Shown one piece after another: positions 53,801 to 63,395 of a stretch of 64,000 bases of DNA. The translations under genes and the position numbers were made by a program. This DNA is from Streptomyces pactum (GTDB lineage Bacteria; Actinomycetota; Actinomycetes; Streptomycetales; Streptomycetaceae): NCBI RefSeq assembly GCF_002005225.1, contig NZ_CP019724.1:3226501-3290500 (forward strand), read 5' to 3'. How positions within the stretch are numbered: position 1 is the first letter of the stretch; the number at the start of each line of letters is the position of its first letter. The notes below the pieces were generated by a model. It ran no database searches and was not told the origin of the DNA. It was given only the letters and a program-made list of their open reading frames with translations.

Positions 53801-56139
53801 CCGCGGGCCAGTGGGGCCGGGACCTCGCCATGGGGGTCCGCTTCGCCTTCACCGGCGGGCGCGAGGGATGGACCCGGGCCGTGCTGACGGCCATCGGCGT
53901 CGGACTCGGTGTGGCGCTGCTCCTGTTGACGACGGCGATCCCCAACGCGCTCTCCGTCCGGCACGAGCGGGAGGCCGCACGGACCGACATCACCTTCGCC
54001 GTCGAGCAGATACCGAAGGCCGACGACACCCTCGTGGTCGCCGACGTCGGCACGGAGTTCCGCGACGCGGACGTCCGGGGCCGTGCCCTGGAGCCCGAGG
54101 GGCCGCGGGCTCCGCTGCCGCCGGGGGTGGACGAGTTCCCGGCCGAGGGCGAGATGGTGGTCTCCCCCGCGCTGAAGAGGCTGCTGGAGTCGGACTCCGG
54201 GGCGCTGCTGCGCGAGCGGCTGCCGGACCGGATCGTCGGCACCATCGCGGAGAGCGGGCTGATCGGCTCGGCCGAACTCGCCTTCTACCGGGGCGCCGAG
54301 GGTCTCGCGCCGCACTTGGACGGCGGCCGGATCAGCCGTATCGACCGGTACGGGGACCCGCACCCGGTGTCCGAGCGGTCCGACCCGGTGCTGCTCCTGC
54401 TGGTCCTCGTCGTCTTCGTGGTGCTGCTGATGCCGGTCGCGGTGTTCATCGCCGCGGCGGTGCGGTTCGGCGGCGAGCGGCGGGACCGGCGGCTCGCGGC
54501 CCTGCGGCTGGTGGGCTCCGACAGCCGCATGACCCGGCGCATCGCCGCCGGGGAGGCCTTGGCGGGCGCGCTGCTGGGGCTGGTCTTCGGCGCCGGGTTC
54601 TTCATGATCGGGCGCCAGCTCGCCGGGACGGCCGAGGTGTACCGCATCAGCGTGTTCCCGAGCTACCTCAACCCCTCGCCGCTGCTCGCCCTGCTGGTGG
54701 CGGTGGCGGTGCCGGCGGCCGCGGTGCTGGTGACGCTGTTCGCGCTGCGCGGGGTGGTCATCGAGCCGCTCGGCGTGGTGCGGGCGGGCCGGCCGGCGCG
54801 GCGCCGGCTGTGGTGGCGGCTGCTGCTGCCGCTGGCGGGGCTGGCCATGCTCTACCCGATGATCGGTGACGGGCGCGACAACGGGGACTTCAACCAGTAT
54901 CTGGTGACCGGCGGTGTCGTCCTGCTCCTGGTCGGCGTGACCGCGCTGCTGCCGTGGATCGTGGAGACCGTCGTCGCCCGGCTCGGCTCCGGCCCCGTGG
55001 CCTGGCAGCTCGCCGTGCGCAGGCTGCAGATGAGCAGCGGCACGGCGGCCCGCATGGTCAACGGCGTGGCGGTGGCCGTCGCCGGGGCGATCGCGCTGCA
55101 GATGCTGTTCGCGGGCGTGGACGACGACTACACCAGGCCCACCGGGCAGGACCTGTCGCGGGCGCAGATGGAGGTGGTGCTGCCGAGCGAGGTGCCGGTG
55201 GCGCCGGCCGCCGACAAGTTGCGGGACACCGAGGGTGTGAACGCCGTCTACGCCTACGGCGAGGCTTACCTCGGCGACCGCGCGCTGGAGCCTGACGTCG
55301 GCGCGATGGTGACCGTGGGCGACTGTGAGTCGTTGCGGGAGATCGCCGACCTGCCGTCCTGCCGTGACGGGGACGTGTTCGCCGTCCACGGTGCCGAGTG
55401 GGACGGCGAGGTCGACATGGCGAAGCTGGCGACGCCCGGACGCAAGCTGTACCTCGACCCGTCGTACGAGGGCGGGCCGAAGGGCATGCAGGTCCCCTGG
55501 ACGGTGCCGCAGGGCGTCAAGGCGGCGAAGCCGCGTACCGGCCTGCTCGCCGGTATCGACCGGGGCGGCTTCCTGATCACGACCAAGGCGTCGCCGGACG
55601 CACTCGCACCCACCCTGACCGGGCACGCGTACCTCAAGCTCGACGAGTCCGTCACGGACGTGCACGAGCGGGTACGCAACACCACCGCGGCCATCGACCC
55701 ACTGGCGGACGCCATGCAGTGGGCGGCCACGGAGCGGACCGGCCGGTTCGACGCCATCCGCACCGGTCTGCTCGTCGGGACGACGTGTGTGCTGGCACTG
55801 ATCGGCGCCAGTCTGCTGGTCACGCAGCTCGAGCAGTTGCGCGAGCGGAAGCGACTGCTGTCGGCCCTGGTCGCCTTCGGCACCCGGCGCCGCACCCTGA
55901 GCCTGTCGGTGCTGTGGCAGACCGCGATCCCCATCGCGCTGGGCCTGCTGCTGGCCTCGGTGGTGGGCCTGACGCTGGGCACGGTGCTGCTGAAGATGAC
56001 CGGCACCCCGGTCCGCGTCGACTGGACCGGCGTCCTCTCCATGACCGGCATCGGCGCCGGGGTGGTCCTGACGGTGACCCTTCTCAGCCTGCCGCCGCTG
56101 CTGCGGCTGATGCGGCCGGAGGGGCTGCGCACGGAGTAG
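53797..56139 (+). CDS. FtsX/MacB-type ABC permease
   Basis: The 780-residue permease has one N-terminal helix (about 29-50), an extracytoplasmic region, and two sets of helices with FtsX domains (about 195-330 and 625-780). The middle extracytoplasmic domain lies about 440-620. It belongs to the single-permease class with two FtsX domains. Operon with the PadR and ATPase genes; the three start codons overlap upstream stops. Confidence 0.93.
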   Translation: MTAGQWGRDLAMGVRFAFTGGREGWTRAVLTAIGVGLGVALLLLTTAIPNALSVRHEREAARTDITFAVEQIPKADDTLVVADVGTEFRDADVRGRALEPEGPRAPLPPGVDEFPAEGEMVVSPALKRLLESDSGALLRERLPDRIVGTIAESGLIGSAELAFYRGAEGLAPHLDGGRISRIDRYGDPHPVSERSDPVLLLLVLVVFVVLLMPVAVFIAAAVRFGGERRDRRLAALRLVGSDSRMTRRIAAGEALAGALLGLVFGAGFFMIGRQLAGTAEVYRISVFPSYLNPSPLLALLVAVAVPAAAVLVTLFALRGVVIEPLGVVRAGRPARRRLWWRLLLPLAGLAMLYPMIGDGRDNGDFNQYLVTGGVVLLLVGVTALLPWIVETVVARLGSGPVAWQLAVRRLQMSSGTAARMVNGVAVAVAGAIALQMLFAGVDDDYTRPTGQDLSRAQMEVVLPSEVPVAPAADKLRDTEGVNAVYAYGEAYLGDRALEPDVGAMVTVGDCESLREIADLPSCRDGDVFAVHGAEWDGEVDMAKLATPGRKLYLDPSYEGGPKGMQVPWTVPQGVKAAKPRTGLLAGIDRGGFLITTKASPDALAPTLTGHAYLKLDESVTDVHERVRNTTAAIDPLADAMQWAATERTGRFDAIRTGLLVGTTCVLALIGASLLVTQLEQLRERKRLLSALVAFGTRRRTLSLSVLWQTAIPIALGLLLASVVGLTLGTVLLKMTGTPVRVDWTGVLSMTGIGAGVVLTVTLLSLPPLLRLMRPEGLRTE

Positions 56140-56182
56140 GCCCCGGCACCGAGCAGGGCCCCGGCCCACCCGGGGCGGGACC

Positions 56183-56209
56183 GAGGGCACGCCGCGCCGG
56201 CGTGCCCTC
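56183..56209. terminator. 12-bp perfect hairpin overlapping the oxyR stop
   Basis: GAGGGCACGCCG (56183-56194) pairs with CGGCGTGCCCTC (56198-56209) with a 3-nt loop. It overlaps the last bases of oxyR and can terminate both convergent genes (permease and oxyR). Confidence 0.8.
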
Positions 56210-57146
56210 AGCCGTGGACCGTGCGCACCGGCAGGTCCGCCATCGCCTCCCGGAGGGCCGCCGCCAGCTCCTCGTACTCCGCGGAGCGCGCCGCGCCCGT
56301 GCGCATGGCGAGGGCGATGCGGCGGGTCGGGGCCGGGTCCGCGAAGGAGCCGGTGAGGAGCCGGCTGGAGCGGGACGTCTCGACGCGGACCGCCGTACGC
56401 GGCAGCAGCGTCACCCCGAGGCCGCCCGCCACCAACTGCACCAGCGTCGACAGACCGGCGGCCGTCGTCGTCGCCGGGACGCCCGCGCGGCCCGCCTCAC
56501 GGCAGATGTCGAGCGCCTGGTCGCGCAGGCAGTGCCCCTCGTCGAGCAGCAGCAGCCTCAGCTCGCGCAGCACCTCGCGCTCGATGCCCTCCCGGCCGCC
56601 GAGCCGGTGGTCGAGCGGGGTGACGAGCACGAAGTCCTCGTCGAAGAGCGGGAGTTCCGTGACCCCGGGCACGCCGAGCGGCACCGCCAGCAGGAGCAGG
56701 TCGAGGCGGCCGGACGTGAGGCCGTCCAGCAGGCTCGCGGTCTGCTCCTCGTGGACCTGGAGGTCGAGGTCGGGGTAGCGGTCGTGGACGAGGCGCAGCA
56801 CCGTGGGCAGCAGATACGGCGCCACCGTCGGGATGACCCCGAGCCGCAGCACCCCGGTGAACGGTGCCCGCACCGCCTCCGCCTCCTCCAGCAGCGCGCC
56901 GACCTCCGCGAGTACCGCCTTCGTCCGCACCGCGAGCCGTTCGCCCGCCGGCGAGAGCAGCACCTTGCGCGTCGTACGCTCCAGGAGGGTGACACCCAGT
57001 GCCTCCTCCAGCGCCGAGACGGCGCCCGAGAGCGCGGGCTGGCTCATACCGATCGCGGCGGCGGCGTCGCGGAAGTGCAGATGCTCGGCGACCGCCGCGA
57101 AAGCCCGTAGCTGGGCGAGGCTGGGCTGCCTCTTCCTACCTGTCAC
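56208..57146 (-). CDS. oxyR: LysR-type peroxide sensor OxyR
   Basis: The 312-residue LysR regulator has an N-terminal HTH (LAQLRAFAAVAEHLHFRDAA, then GMSQPALSGAVSALEEALG) and a C-terminal sensor domain. In it, two cysteines in the LLLDEGHCLRDQALDIC segment match the redox-active pair of OxyR. It is divergent from ahpC, which it should activate in response to peroxide. The GTG at 57146 has a GGAGGTGG ribosome binding site. Confidence 0.95.
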   Translation of the reverse strand: MTGRKRQPSLAQLRAFAAVAEHLHFRDAAAAIGMSQPALSGAVSALEEALGVTLLERTTRKVLLSPAGERLAVRTKAVLAEVGALLEEAEAVRAPFTGVLRLGVIPTVAPYLLPTVLRLVHDRYPDLDLQVHEEQTASLLDGLTSGRLDLLLLAVPLGVPGVTELPLFDEDFVLVTPLDHRLGGREGIEREVLRELRLLLLDEGHCLRDQALDICREAGRAGVPATTTAAGLSTLVQLVAGGLGVTLLPRTAVRVETSRSSRLLTGSFADPAPTRRIALAMRTGAARSAEYEELAAALREAMADLPVRTVHG

Positions 57147-57283
57147 TAATAGCCACCTCCGATCAACTCGACCGAGTGTAGCTATTTCACTAATCAATGC
57201 ACTCTGTGCCAACATCAATAACGTCCAACCCATGGGAAACACTCGCAAAATGGGTGTTTCTTCGCTGCATTTTTGGAGAGCGC
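57147..57283. promoter_or_regulatory. oxyR-ahpC divergent promoter with OxyR-like half sites
   Basis: The 137-bp region contains ATAGC (57149-57153) and GCTAT (57181-57185), which resemble spaced OxyR/LysR half-sites. It also has a 7-bp leader hairpin GAAACAC/GTGTTTC (57236-57242, 57254-57260) upstream of the ahpC ribosome binding site GGAGAG. Regulation by OxyR is expected from the family. Confidence 0.65.
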
Positions 57284-57838
57284 GTGCTCACTGTCGGTGA
57301 CAAGTTCCCCGAGTTCGATCTGACCGCCTGCGTCTCGCTGGAGAAGGGCAAGGAGTTCCAGCAGATCAACCACAAGACCTACGAGGGTCAGTGGAAGGTC
57401 GTCTTCGCCTGGCCCAAGGACTTCACCTTCGTGTGCCCGACCGAGATCGCCGCCTTCGGCAAGCTGAACGACGAGTTCGCCGACCGTGACGCGCAGGTCC
57501 TCGGCTTCTCCGGCGACTCCGAGTTCGTGCACCACGCCTGGCGCAAGGACCACCCGGACCTGACCGACCTGCCGTTCCCGATGATGGCGGACTCCAAGCA
57601 CGAGCTGATGCGCGACCTCGGCATCGAGGGCGAGGACGGCTTCGCCAAGCGCGCCGTGTTCATCGTGGACCAGAACAACGAGATCCAGTTCACCATGGTG
57701 ACCGCCGGCTCGGTCGGCCGTAACCCCAAGGAGGTCCTGCGGGTCCTCGACGCCCTGCAGACCGACGAGCTCTGCCCGTGCAACTGGAGCAAGGGCGACG
57801 AGACCCTCGACCCGGTCGCGCTGCTGGCCGGGGAGTGA
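57284..57838 (+). CDS. ahpC: Alkyl hydroperoxide reductase AhpC (peroxiredoxin)
   Basis: The 184-residue peroxiredoxin has the peroxidatic Cys in FVCPTEIAAF and a C-terminal resolving Cys pair (ELCPCNW), the actinobacterial AhpC pattern. It reduces peroxides and is re-reduced by AhpD. The GTG follows GGAGAG by 3 nt. Operon with ahpD, 6 bp downstream. Confidence 0.97.
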   Translation: MLTVGDKFPEFDLTACVSLEKGKEFQQINHKTYEGQWKVVFAWPKDFTFVCPTEIAAFGKLNDEFADRDAQVLGFSGDSEFVHHAWRKDHPDLTDLPFPMMADSKHELMRDLGIEGEDGFAKRAVFIVDQNNEIQFTMVTAGSVGRNPKEVLRVLDALQTDELCPCNWSKGDETLDPVALLAGE

Positions 57839-57844
57839 GCTGAC

Positions 57845-58381
57845 ATGTCCCTCGACTCCCTGAAGTCCGCCGTACCGGACTACGCCAAGGACCTGAAGCT
57901 CAACCTGGGCTCGGTCATCGGCAACTCCGACCTCCCGGCGCAGCAGCTCTGGGGCACCGTGCTGGCGACCGCCATCGCCTCGCGCTCCCCCATCGTGCTG
58001 CGCGAGCTGGAGCCGGAGGCGAAGGCCAGCCTCACGCCCGAGGCGTACTCGGCCGCCAAGTCGGCCGCCGCCGTCATGGCGATGAACAACGTCTTCTACC
58101 GGACCCGGCACCTGCTGTCGGACCACGAGTACGGCACCCTGCGCGCCGGTCTGCGGATGAACGTCATCGGCAACCCGGGCGTCGACAAGGTCGACTTCGA
58201 GCTGTGGTCCTTCGCGGTGTCCGCCATCAACGGCTGCGGCATGTGCCTGGACTCGCACGAGCAGGTGCTCCGCAAGGCCGGTGTGGACCGCGAGACGATC
58301 CAGGAGGCGTTCAAGATCGCCGCCGTGGTCGAGGCCGTCGGCGCCACGCTGGACGCCGAGGCGGTTCTCGCCGGCCAGTAG
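57845..58381 (+). CDS. ahpD: Alkyl hydroperoxide reductase AhpD
   Basis: The 178-residue protein has the AhpD CxxC-x-x-H motif ([12 protein letters not shown]), giving thioredoxin-like reduction of AhpC. Length and sequence match actinobacterial AhpD. It is co-transcribed with ahpC and followed by a strong terminator. Confidence 0.97.
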   Translation: MSLDSLKSAVPDYAKDLKLNLGSVIGNSDLPAQQLWGTVLATAIASRSPIVLRELEPEAKASLTPEAYSAAKSAAAVMAMNNVFYRTRHLLSDHEYGTLRAGLRMNVIGNPGVDKVDFELWSFAVSAINGCGMCLDSHEQVLRKAGVDRETIQEAFKIAAVVEAVGATLDAEAVLAGQ

Positions 58382-58400
58382 TCCCGCGACGCGGAACACG

Positions 58401-58437
58401 ACGGGCCCCGCTCACCGATGAGGTGAGCGGGGCCCGT
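58401..58437. terminator. 16-bp perfect hairpin after ahpD
   Basis: ACGGGCCCCGCTCACC (58401-58416) pairs with GGTGAGCGGGGCCCGT (58422-58437) with a 5-nt loop. It serves the convergent ahpD and AI-2E-family genes. Confidence 0.92.
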
Positions 58438-58446
58438 TGCCTGTCG

Positions 58447-59808
58447 CTACGCCGGAGAGGTGTCCGCCGGGGGCGGCTCGGCCTCCGTGGGCGGCGGCGT
58501 GGGCTCCGCCGCCGGGGAGGCGTCCGTCGGCGTGGCGCCGGTCGGCTTCGGGGCCTGCCGCACGACGGCCTCACGGGAGTACGCACGCAGGTAGCCCACG
58601 ACGGTGTTCGTCACCGCCACCAGCGGTACGGCGACCACCGCGCCGCCGATGCCGGCCACCATGCCGCCCGTGGCCACCGACAGCACCACCGCCAGCGGAT
58701 GGACCCGTACCGCGCGTCCCAGGATGAACGGCTGCAGGATGTGCCCCTCGATCTGCTGCACCACCAGCACCACGACGAGCGTCATGACCGCCGCGAACAT
58801 GCCCTGCGTCACCAGCGCCACCACGACCGCGAGCGCTCCCGACACCACGGCGCCGACCAGCGGGATGAAGGCGAACAGGAAGATGAACACGGCCAGCGGG
58901 ACGGCCATCGGCACGTCCAGGAAGTAGATGCCGATGCCGATGAAGATGGCGTCGATCAGCGCCACCACCACCGTGCCGCGCACATACGCCGTCAGCGTCC
59001 GCCACGCGCGCGGGCCGGCACCGGCCACGCCCGGCCGGGCCGCCGCCGGCACCAGCTTCAGCGTCCACTGCCAGATGCGCTTGCCGTCGTAGAGCAGGAA
59101 GAGCGTCGAGAAGGCGGCCAGCAGGATGCCCGTGAGCGCCTCGACGACGACGGTGACCCCCTCGAGACCGGCGGACGTTATCTGGTCGGTGTTGGCGCCG
59201 ACCGCCTCGCGCAGGTTCTTGGCGATCTCGTTGATCTGCTTGTCGGTGACGTGGAACGGGCTGTTCAAGAGCCAGTTGCGCAGCTCGTCGATGCCGTCCT
59301 GGACCTGGTCGGAGAGGTTGTCGATGTTCTCCATGACCTGCCAGGTGACGAACCACCCGATCAGCCCCATCACCACGAACCCCAGGATCGCGGTCAGGGC
59401 GGTGGCAGGCCCCCTCGGCACCCCGTGCCGGCGCAGCCACGCCACGGTCGGCTGGAGCAGTGCCGTGATCAGCAGCGCCGCCACGAACGCCAGCACCACG
59501 AGCTGTACGGCGCTGATGACCCGCATCAGCACCCACACGGTGCCCGCGAGGACCAGCAGCCGCCACCCCGCCTCGGCGGCGACGCGCATTCCCCAGGGCA
59601 CGGCCTGGGCCGGGTCGGGGCGGGCCTGGACCACGAGCGGGTACTGCGTGGAGGCGTGCTCCTGAGACAGGTCGTACGGGAACGGCGGCGCTGCGTCGTC
59701 GGCGGCCGGCTCCGGTGCGTCGGCGCCCTCGCGGCGCTCGTCCAACCGCTTGCTCATCCGCGTCAGTCCGGCGCCGAGCCGACCGAGCCACCCTGGCACT
59801 CGAGACAT
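58447..59808 (-). CDS. AI-2E/PerM-family transporter
   Basis: The 453-residue membrane protein has about 8 helices with the PerM/AI-2E pattern (LIGWFVTWQVMENIDNL, GGMVAGIGGAVVAVPLVAV), including LFAFIPLVGAVVSGALAVVV. The hydrophilic N-terminus (about 1-80) and Pro/Thr tail are cytoplasmic. Possible roles include solute efflux; substrate unknown. The ATG at 59808 follows GAGGACGG. Confidence 0.88.
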   Translation of the reverse strand: MSRVPGWLGRLGAGLTRMSKRLDERREGADAPEPAADDAAPPFPYDLSQEHASTQYPLVVQARPDPAQAVPWGMRVAAEAGWRLLVLAGTVWVLMRVISAVQLVVLAFVAALLITALLQPTVAWLRRHGVPRGPATALTAILGFVVMGLIGWFVTWQVMENIDNLSDQVQDGIDELRNWLLNSPFHVTDKQINEIAKNLREAVGANTDQITSAGLEGVTVVVEALTGILLAAFSTLFLLYDGKRIWQWTLKLVPAAARPGVAGAGPRAWRTLTAYVRGTVVVALIDAIFIGIGIYFLDVPMAVPLAVFIFLFAFIPLVGAVVSGALAVVVALVTQGMFAAVMTLVVVLVVQQIEGHILQPFILGRAVRVHPLAVVLSVATGGMVAGIGGAVVAVPLVAVTNTVVGYLRAYSREAVVRQAPKPTGATPTDASPAAEPTPPPTEAEPPPADTSPA

Positions 59809-59884
59809 GATCCGTCCTCTTCCCCCGTCCTTCCCCACCACTCCCCCCGGAGTCGTTCCGGTCCGACCGTACATGGCGGAAGCA

Positions 59885-59919
59885 CGCAGCCCCTCACCGT
59901 AGGACGGTGAGGGGCTGCG
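59885..59919. terminator. 16-bp perfect hairpin between SLT-like and AI-2E genes
   Basis: CGCAGCCCCTCACCGT (59885-59900) pairs with ACGGTGAGGGGCTGCG (59904-59919) with a 3-nt loop. It lies just past the stop codon of the SLT-like gene. Confidence 0.9.
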
Positions 59920-59956
59920 CGGGGTTGAGCGGGGTCCGGGCCGCCCCGGAGGGGGC

Positions 59957-60679
59957 TCAGTACCAGTGGTTGGCCTGCCAGAAGGTCCAGGCCTCACACG
60001 GGCTGCCGTAGCGGTTGTCCATGTAGTTGAGGCCCCACTTGATCTGGGTGGCCGGGTTGGTCCGCCAGTCGGCGCCCGCGGAGGAGTACTTGCCCGCCGG
60101 CAGCGCCTGGAAGAGACCGTAGGCGCCCGAGGAGGGGTTGACCGCCTTGTAGTTCCAGCTCGACTCGTGGTCCACGATGTTGCTGAAGCACTGCCACTGG
60201 CCGCTGGGGACCATCTGACGGGCCATCGCCTGGATCTGGCTGGTGCTGTAGGAGCTCTGGACGGAGAAGCTGGTGGACTCGCGCTCGGCGTCGCGGCTGG
60301 CCGCTTCCTTCGCCGCCTCGCGCTTCTTGGCCTCCTCGGCCGCCGCTGCCGCCTTCTTGGCCTTCTCCTGCTTGGCCACAGCGGTCTCGGCGGCTGCCTT
60401 GCGGGCCGCCTCCTCGGCGTCCTTCTTGGCGCTCGCGTCCGCGGCGATGGCCTGTACGTCGGCCTGCTGCGTCAGGGACGCGGTCTGCACCTGCGCCTGC
60501 TCGCCCATGGGGATGTCCGCGAGCAGCGTCGTACCCGCTGCTGTCGCCTCCGCGTCGTTGTTCTGCGCGGTGCTGCCCGAGGCAACGCCGACGACGCTTC
60601 CGACTGCGGTGACCGCCGTGGCCGAGGCCACTGCGAATCCCCGGACCGAGATCCGGCTCACACGGTTTCCTTCCAGCAT
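59957..60679 (-). CDS. Secreted transglycosylase-like (SLT) protein
   Basis: The 240-residue product has an N-terminal signal-like segment (about 8-35, GFAVASATAVTAVGSVVGVA) followed by a coiled-coil stretch rich in Ala/Lys/Glu (about 80-135) and a C-terminal lysozyme-like domain (about 145-240, SNIVDHESSWNYKAVNPSSG, with GLFQALPAGKY and INWGLNYMDNRYG-type sequence). The Glu of DHESSW is the likely catalytic acid. It may cut peptidoglycan during growth or sporulation. Confidence 0.88.
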   Translation of the reverse strand: MLEGNRVSRISVRGFAVASATAVTAVGSVVGVASGSTAQNNDAEATAAGTTLLADIPMGEQAQVQTASLTQQADVQAIAADASAKKDAEEAARKAAAETAVAKQEKAKKAAAAAEEAKKREAAKEAASRDAERESTSFSVQSSYSTSQIQAMARQMVPSGQWQCFSNIVDHESSWNYKAVNPSSGAYGLFQALPAGKYSSAGADWRTNPATQIKWGLNYMDNRYGSPCEAWTFWQANHWY

Positions 60680-61088
60680 CGCCCGCTTCGGTGACCCTCG
60701 CGGACGCAATCGTGCCCCTGGCGCTGGCCTCCCCAACTACGGGTCACGGGAGGCACGGGCCCGGTGGACAACTCCCCCGAGGGGAGCGCCGCGTGGTGCT
60801 CGGGCGGCATACGACGCTGCTATGGAGTTGGATCTGGTGCTTCTGTGGCGCCGTACCGCTGGGGGTACGGCTGTGTCGTATGCGGGGCCTGACAGGAGTG
60901 AGACTCTGCCGTAACCCGACGGGGTGAGGCAATTCTGCGTTGCGTGTGAAAGCTCACATCCCGTTTGGCCCAGGGGATTCCCGGAAACCCCCACACGCGA
61001 AGGCGCCGCCCGGCTAGGCTCTTGGCCTTTCCGAACGGCGCCGACTCTCGGGTAACCGGCCCTTGACGGGTCGGATTTCGCGGAAGCG
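60680..61088. other. 409-bp region between SLT-like and phoH genes
   Basis: No supported gene; a 30-codon frame on the plus strand (60822-60914) has no good evidence. It forms a long potential 5' leader for the SLT-like gene (minus strand) with several hairpins, including CCGTACC/GGTACGG (60851-60857, 60864-60870). Cell-wall hydrolase genes in Streptomyces can have riboswitch leaders, but I recognise no known riboswitch core here. Confidence 0.4.
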
Positions 61089-62414
61089 TCAGATGTGGCC
61101 GTCCTCCAGCATTTCGGTCACAAGTGCCGCGATCTGGGACCTCTCGGAGCGCGTCAGGGTGACGTGCGCGAAGAGCGGATGACCCTTCAGCTTCTCGACG
61201 ACGGCGACGACTCCGTCGTACCGCCCCACCCGCAGGTTGTCCCGCTGCGCCACGTCATGGGTCAGTACGACCCGCGAATTGGCTCCAACCCGGGACAGCA
61301 CGGTCAGCAGGACGTTCCGCTCCAGGGACTGGGCCTCGTCCACGATCACGAACGCGTCGTGCAGAGAGCGGCCGCGGATGTGGGTGAGCGGCAGCACCTC
61401 CAGCATCCCGCGCGCGGTGACCTCTTCGATGACCTCCCGGCTGGTGACCGCCGACAGCGTGTCGAAGACCGCCTGCGCCCACGGGCTCATCTTCTCCGCC
61501 TCGGAGCCGGGCAGATACCCGAGCTCCTGCCCGCCCACCGCGTACAGCGGACGGAAGACCATCACCTTCTGGTGCTGCCGGCGCTCCAGCACGGCCTCCA
61601 GGCCCGCGCACAGCGCCAGCGCCGACTTGCCGGTGCCGGCCCGGCCGCCCATCGACACGATGCCGACGTCCGGGTCGAGAAGCAGGTCGAGCGCGATCCG
61701 CTGCTCGGCGCTGCGGCCCTTGATGCCGAACGCCTCCCGGTCGCCGCGCACCACGCGGACGCTGCCGTCGGGCGTGACCCGGCCGAGGGCCTTGCCGCGC
61801 TCGGACTGGATGGTCAGACCGGTGTGCACCGGCAGTTCGGCGGCTTCCGGGACGTGGACCCGCCCCTCCTCGAAGAGGATGTCCACCTGCTCGCCGGGCA
61901 GCGTCAGTTCCGACATGCCGGTCCAGCCGGAGGCGTCCGTGATGGCGAGCTCGGCGCGGTACTCCTCGGCGAGCAGGCCGACGGACGAGGCCTTGATCCG
62001 CAGCGGGAGGTCCTTGGACACGACGGTGACGTCGAACCCCTCCGCCTGCAGATTGCGGGCGACCGCGAGGATGCGGGAGTCGTTGTCCCCCAGGCGGTAG
62101 CCGGTGGGCAGCACGCCGGGGTCCGAGTGGTTGAGCTCGACACGCACGGTGCCGCCGAGATCCCCGATCGGAATGGGGGCGTCGAGGCGACCGTGCCGTA
62201 CTCGGAACTCGTCGAGCAGGCGCAGAGCCTGCCGGGCGAAGTAGCCGAGCTCGGGATGGTGCCGTTTGGCCTCCAACTCCGTCACCACGACGATGGGGAG
62301 CACGACCTCGTGCTCGTCGAAGCGGTTCAGAGCGTTCGGGTCCGCCAGCAGGACGCTGGTGTCGAGAACGTAGGTGCGCCTATCGGGCTTGTGGCGCTTT
62401 GTGCTGGTCACCAC
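61089..62414 (-). CDS. PhoH-family protein with N-terminal PIN domain
   Basis: The 441-residue protein has an N-terminal PIN RNase-like domain (about 12-150, [12 protein letters not shown] and [13 protein letters not shown] with conserved Asp) and a C-terminal PhoH ATPase (about 210-441, [16 protein letters not shown]alker A and [13 protein letters not shown]alker B). This PIN-PhoH architecture (PhoH2) is an RNA helicase/RNase. The GTG start at 62414 (or the next codon) has only a weak ribosome binding site. Confidence 0.93.
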   Translation of the reverse strand: MVTSTKRHKPDRRTYVLDTSVLLADPNALNRFDEHEVVLPIVVVTELEAKRHHPELGYFARQALRLLDEFRVRHGRLDAPIPIGDLGGTVRVELNHSDPGVLPTGYRLGDNDSRILAVARNLQAEGFDVTVVSKDLPLRIKASSVGLLAEEYRAELAITDASGWTGMSELTLPGEQVDILFEEGRVHVPEAAELPVHTGLTIQSERGKALGRVTPDGSVRVVRGDREAFGIKGRSAEQRIALDLLLDPDVGIVSMGGRAGTGKSALALCAGLEAVLERRQHQKVMVFRPLYAVGGQELGYLPGSEAEKMSPWAQAVFDTLSAVTSREVIEEVTARGMLEVLPLTHIRGRSLHDAFVIVDEAQSLERNVLLTVLSRVGANSRVVLTHDVAQRDNLRVGRYDGVVAVVEKLKGHPLFAHVTLTRSERSQIAALVTEMLEDGHI

Positions 62415-62773
62415 GGAAGGACGTACCCCCTCGGAAGAGGTCGGGGAGCGACGGAGTGGACGCTGGGCCGGGAGGGCGGGAACGAGCCGGCCGGTCGAGG
62501 GCCGCCCTGCACTGGCGCGGGCCGCGGACCGGCCCTCCGCCGCGTCTTCCGTGCCGTGACCGCACGGTGGGGCTGGTGCAAAGGGCCTCCCGGGCGGACG
62601 GCTCCGTGCCGTCCGCTGAGATACGACACCCGTGGTTCGGGCGTCGACCTGCTTGGCTTATGCCCTAGAACGAGCGCCGCCATGCCACGACACAGGACGA
62701 CGCACCGGTGAACTCCTCATTACGGGCGCCCCGCGGGAGGCGGGAAGAGGGCGAGGGGAGGAGGGCAGGAGGG

Positions 62774-62881
62774 GGTGCGCGGTCCGGGAGCGGAGGAGGG
62801 GGTGCGCGGTCCGGGAGCGGAGGAGGGGGTGCGCGGTCCGGGAGCGGAGGAGGGGGTGCGCGGTCCGGGAGCGGAGGAGGG
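62774..62881. repeat. Four tandem copies of a 27-bp repeat
   Basis: The unit (GGTGCGCGGTCCGGGAGCGG plus AGGAGGG) is repeated four times with constant 27-bp period (the T in the unit falls at 62776, 62803, 62830 and 62857). The copies look identical except at the last edge. The period is a multiple of three, so the frame stays open in both directions, explaining the spurious open frames here. Confidence 0.9.
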
Positions 62882-62923
62882 GGCACGGTCCCGGAGCGGA
62901 GAAGCGGTGCCGGGCCGAGGCAG

Positions 62924-62964
62924 AAAAAACGGGCCGGTCCGTGGGGGGGAGACGGACCGGCCCG
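62924..62964 (-). terminator. Minus-strand hairpin with U-tract
   Basis: CGGGCCGGTCCGT (62930-62942) pairs with ACGGACCGGCCCG (62952-62964). On the plus strand the stem is preceded by AAAAAA (62924-62929), so on the minus strand it is a 13-bp stem followed by six U's. This is a canonical rho-independent terminator, rare in Streptomyces, but no minus-strand gene precedes it, hinting at a small RNA. Confidence 0.75.
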
Positions 62965-63368
62965 AGGGGGGGGGTTTCCACCATAACCCTTTGTAAGTGA
63001 TGCTGCGTGCATCGGCGTGCCACAACTACTCTCCGAAGTCGCCCGGCAACGCCCGGATGGCCCTGGAAGCACTCGTTCCGCCCTGAATCATGGCCAAAAG
63101 GCAGCGGCCTCCTCAGCGAACCGGGCGCCTGAAGGGGCCGAGCGAACGGACCGTGGGCCCCGAAGCGGGCCGACGCGCACCGGATGCCGGACAGCGGACC
63201 ACCCCCGCTTCCCTCCACCGGGTGAACCCACCGGCGAACGCCCGCTTGACCGGGCACCGCGCAGCCCCCTCCACTGCGCGGTGCCACACGCGCAGCTTTG
63301 CTCACGCGAATTACCTGGTCCGAACCTACGTGATCTGGCGAGCCGGATCCGCCCCAAGGAGGACAACG

Positions 63369-63395
63369 ATGAATAACGATGTGGACACCCCGTGA
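63369..63395 (+). other. 8-codon minigene with strong Shine-Dalgarno
   Basis: AAGGAGG (63356-63362) lies 6 nt before ATG at 63369, followed by M-N-N-D-V-D-T-P and TGA. A hairpin-like AGGGTG/CACCCT follows. The perfect ribosome binding site on such a short frame suggests a leader peptide or a gene remnant; it is 138 nt upstream of the 63534 gene. Confidence 0.35.

Noticed and set aside
60680..61088. c-di-AMP (ydaO-type) riboswitch upstream of the SLT-like gene
   Set aside because: The context is right for one, but I could not find the conserved core segments on the minus strand, so I do not claim it. A covariance-model search would decide.
62632..63000. Repeat-encoded protein (RRGCAVRER repeats)
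   Set aside because: The frame stays open only because the 27-bp unit is a multiple of three and lacks stops. No ribosome binding site, domain or codon bias supports it.
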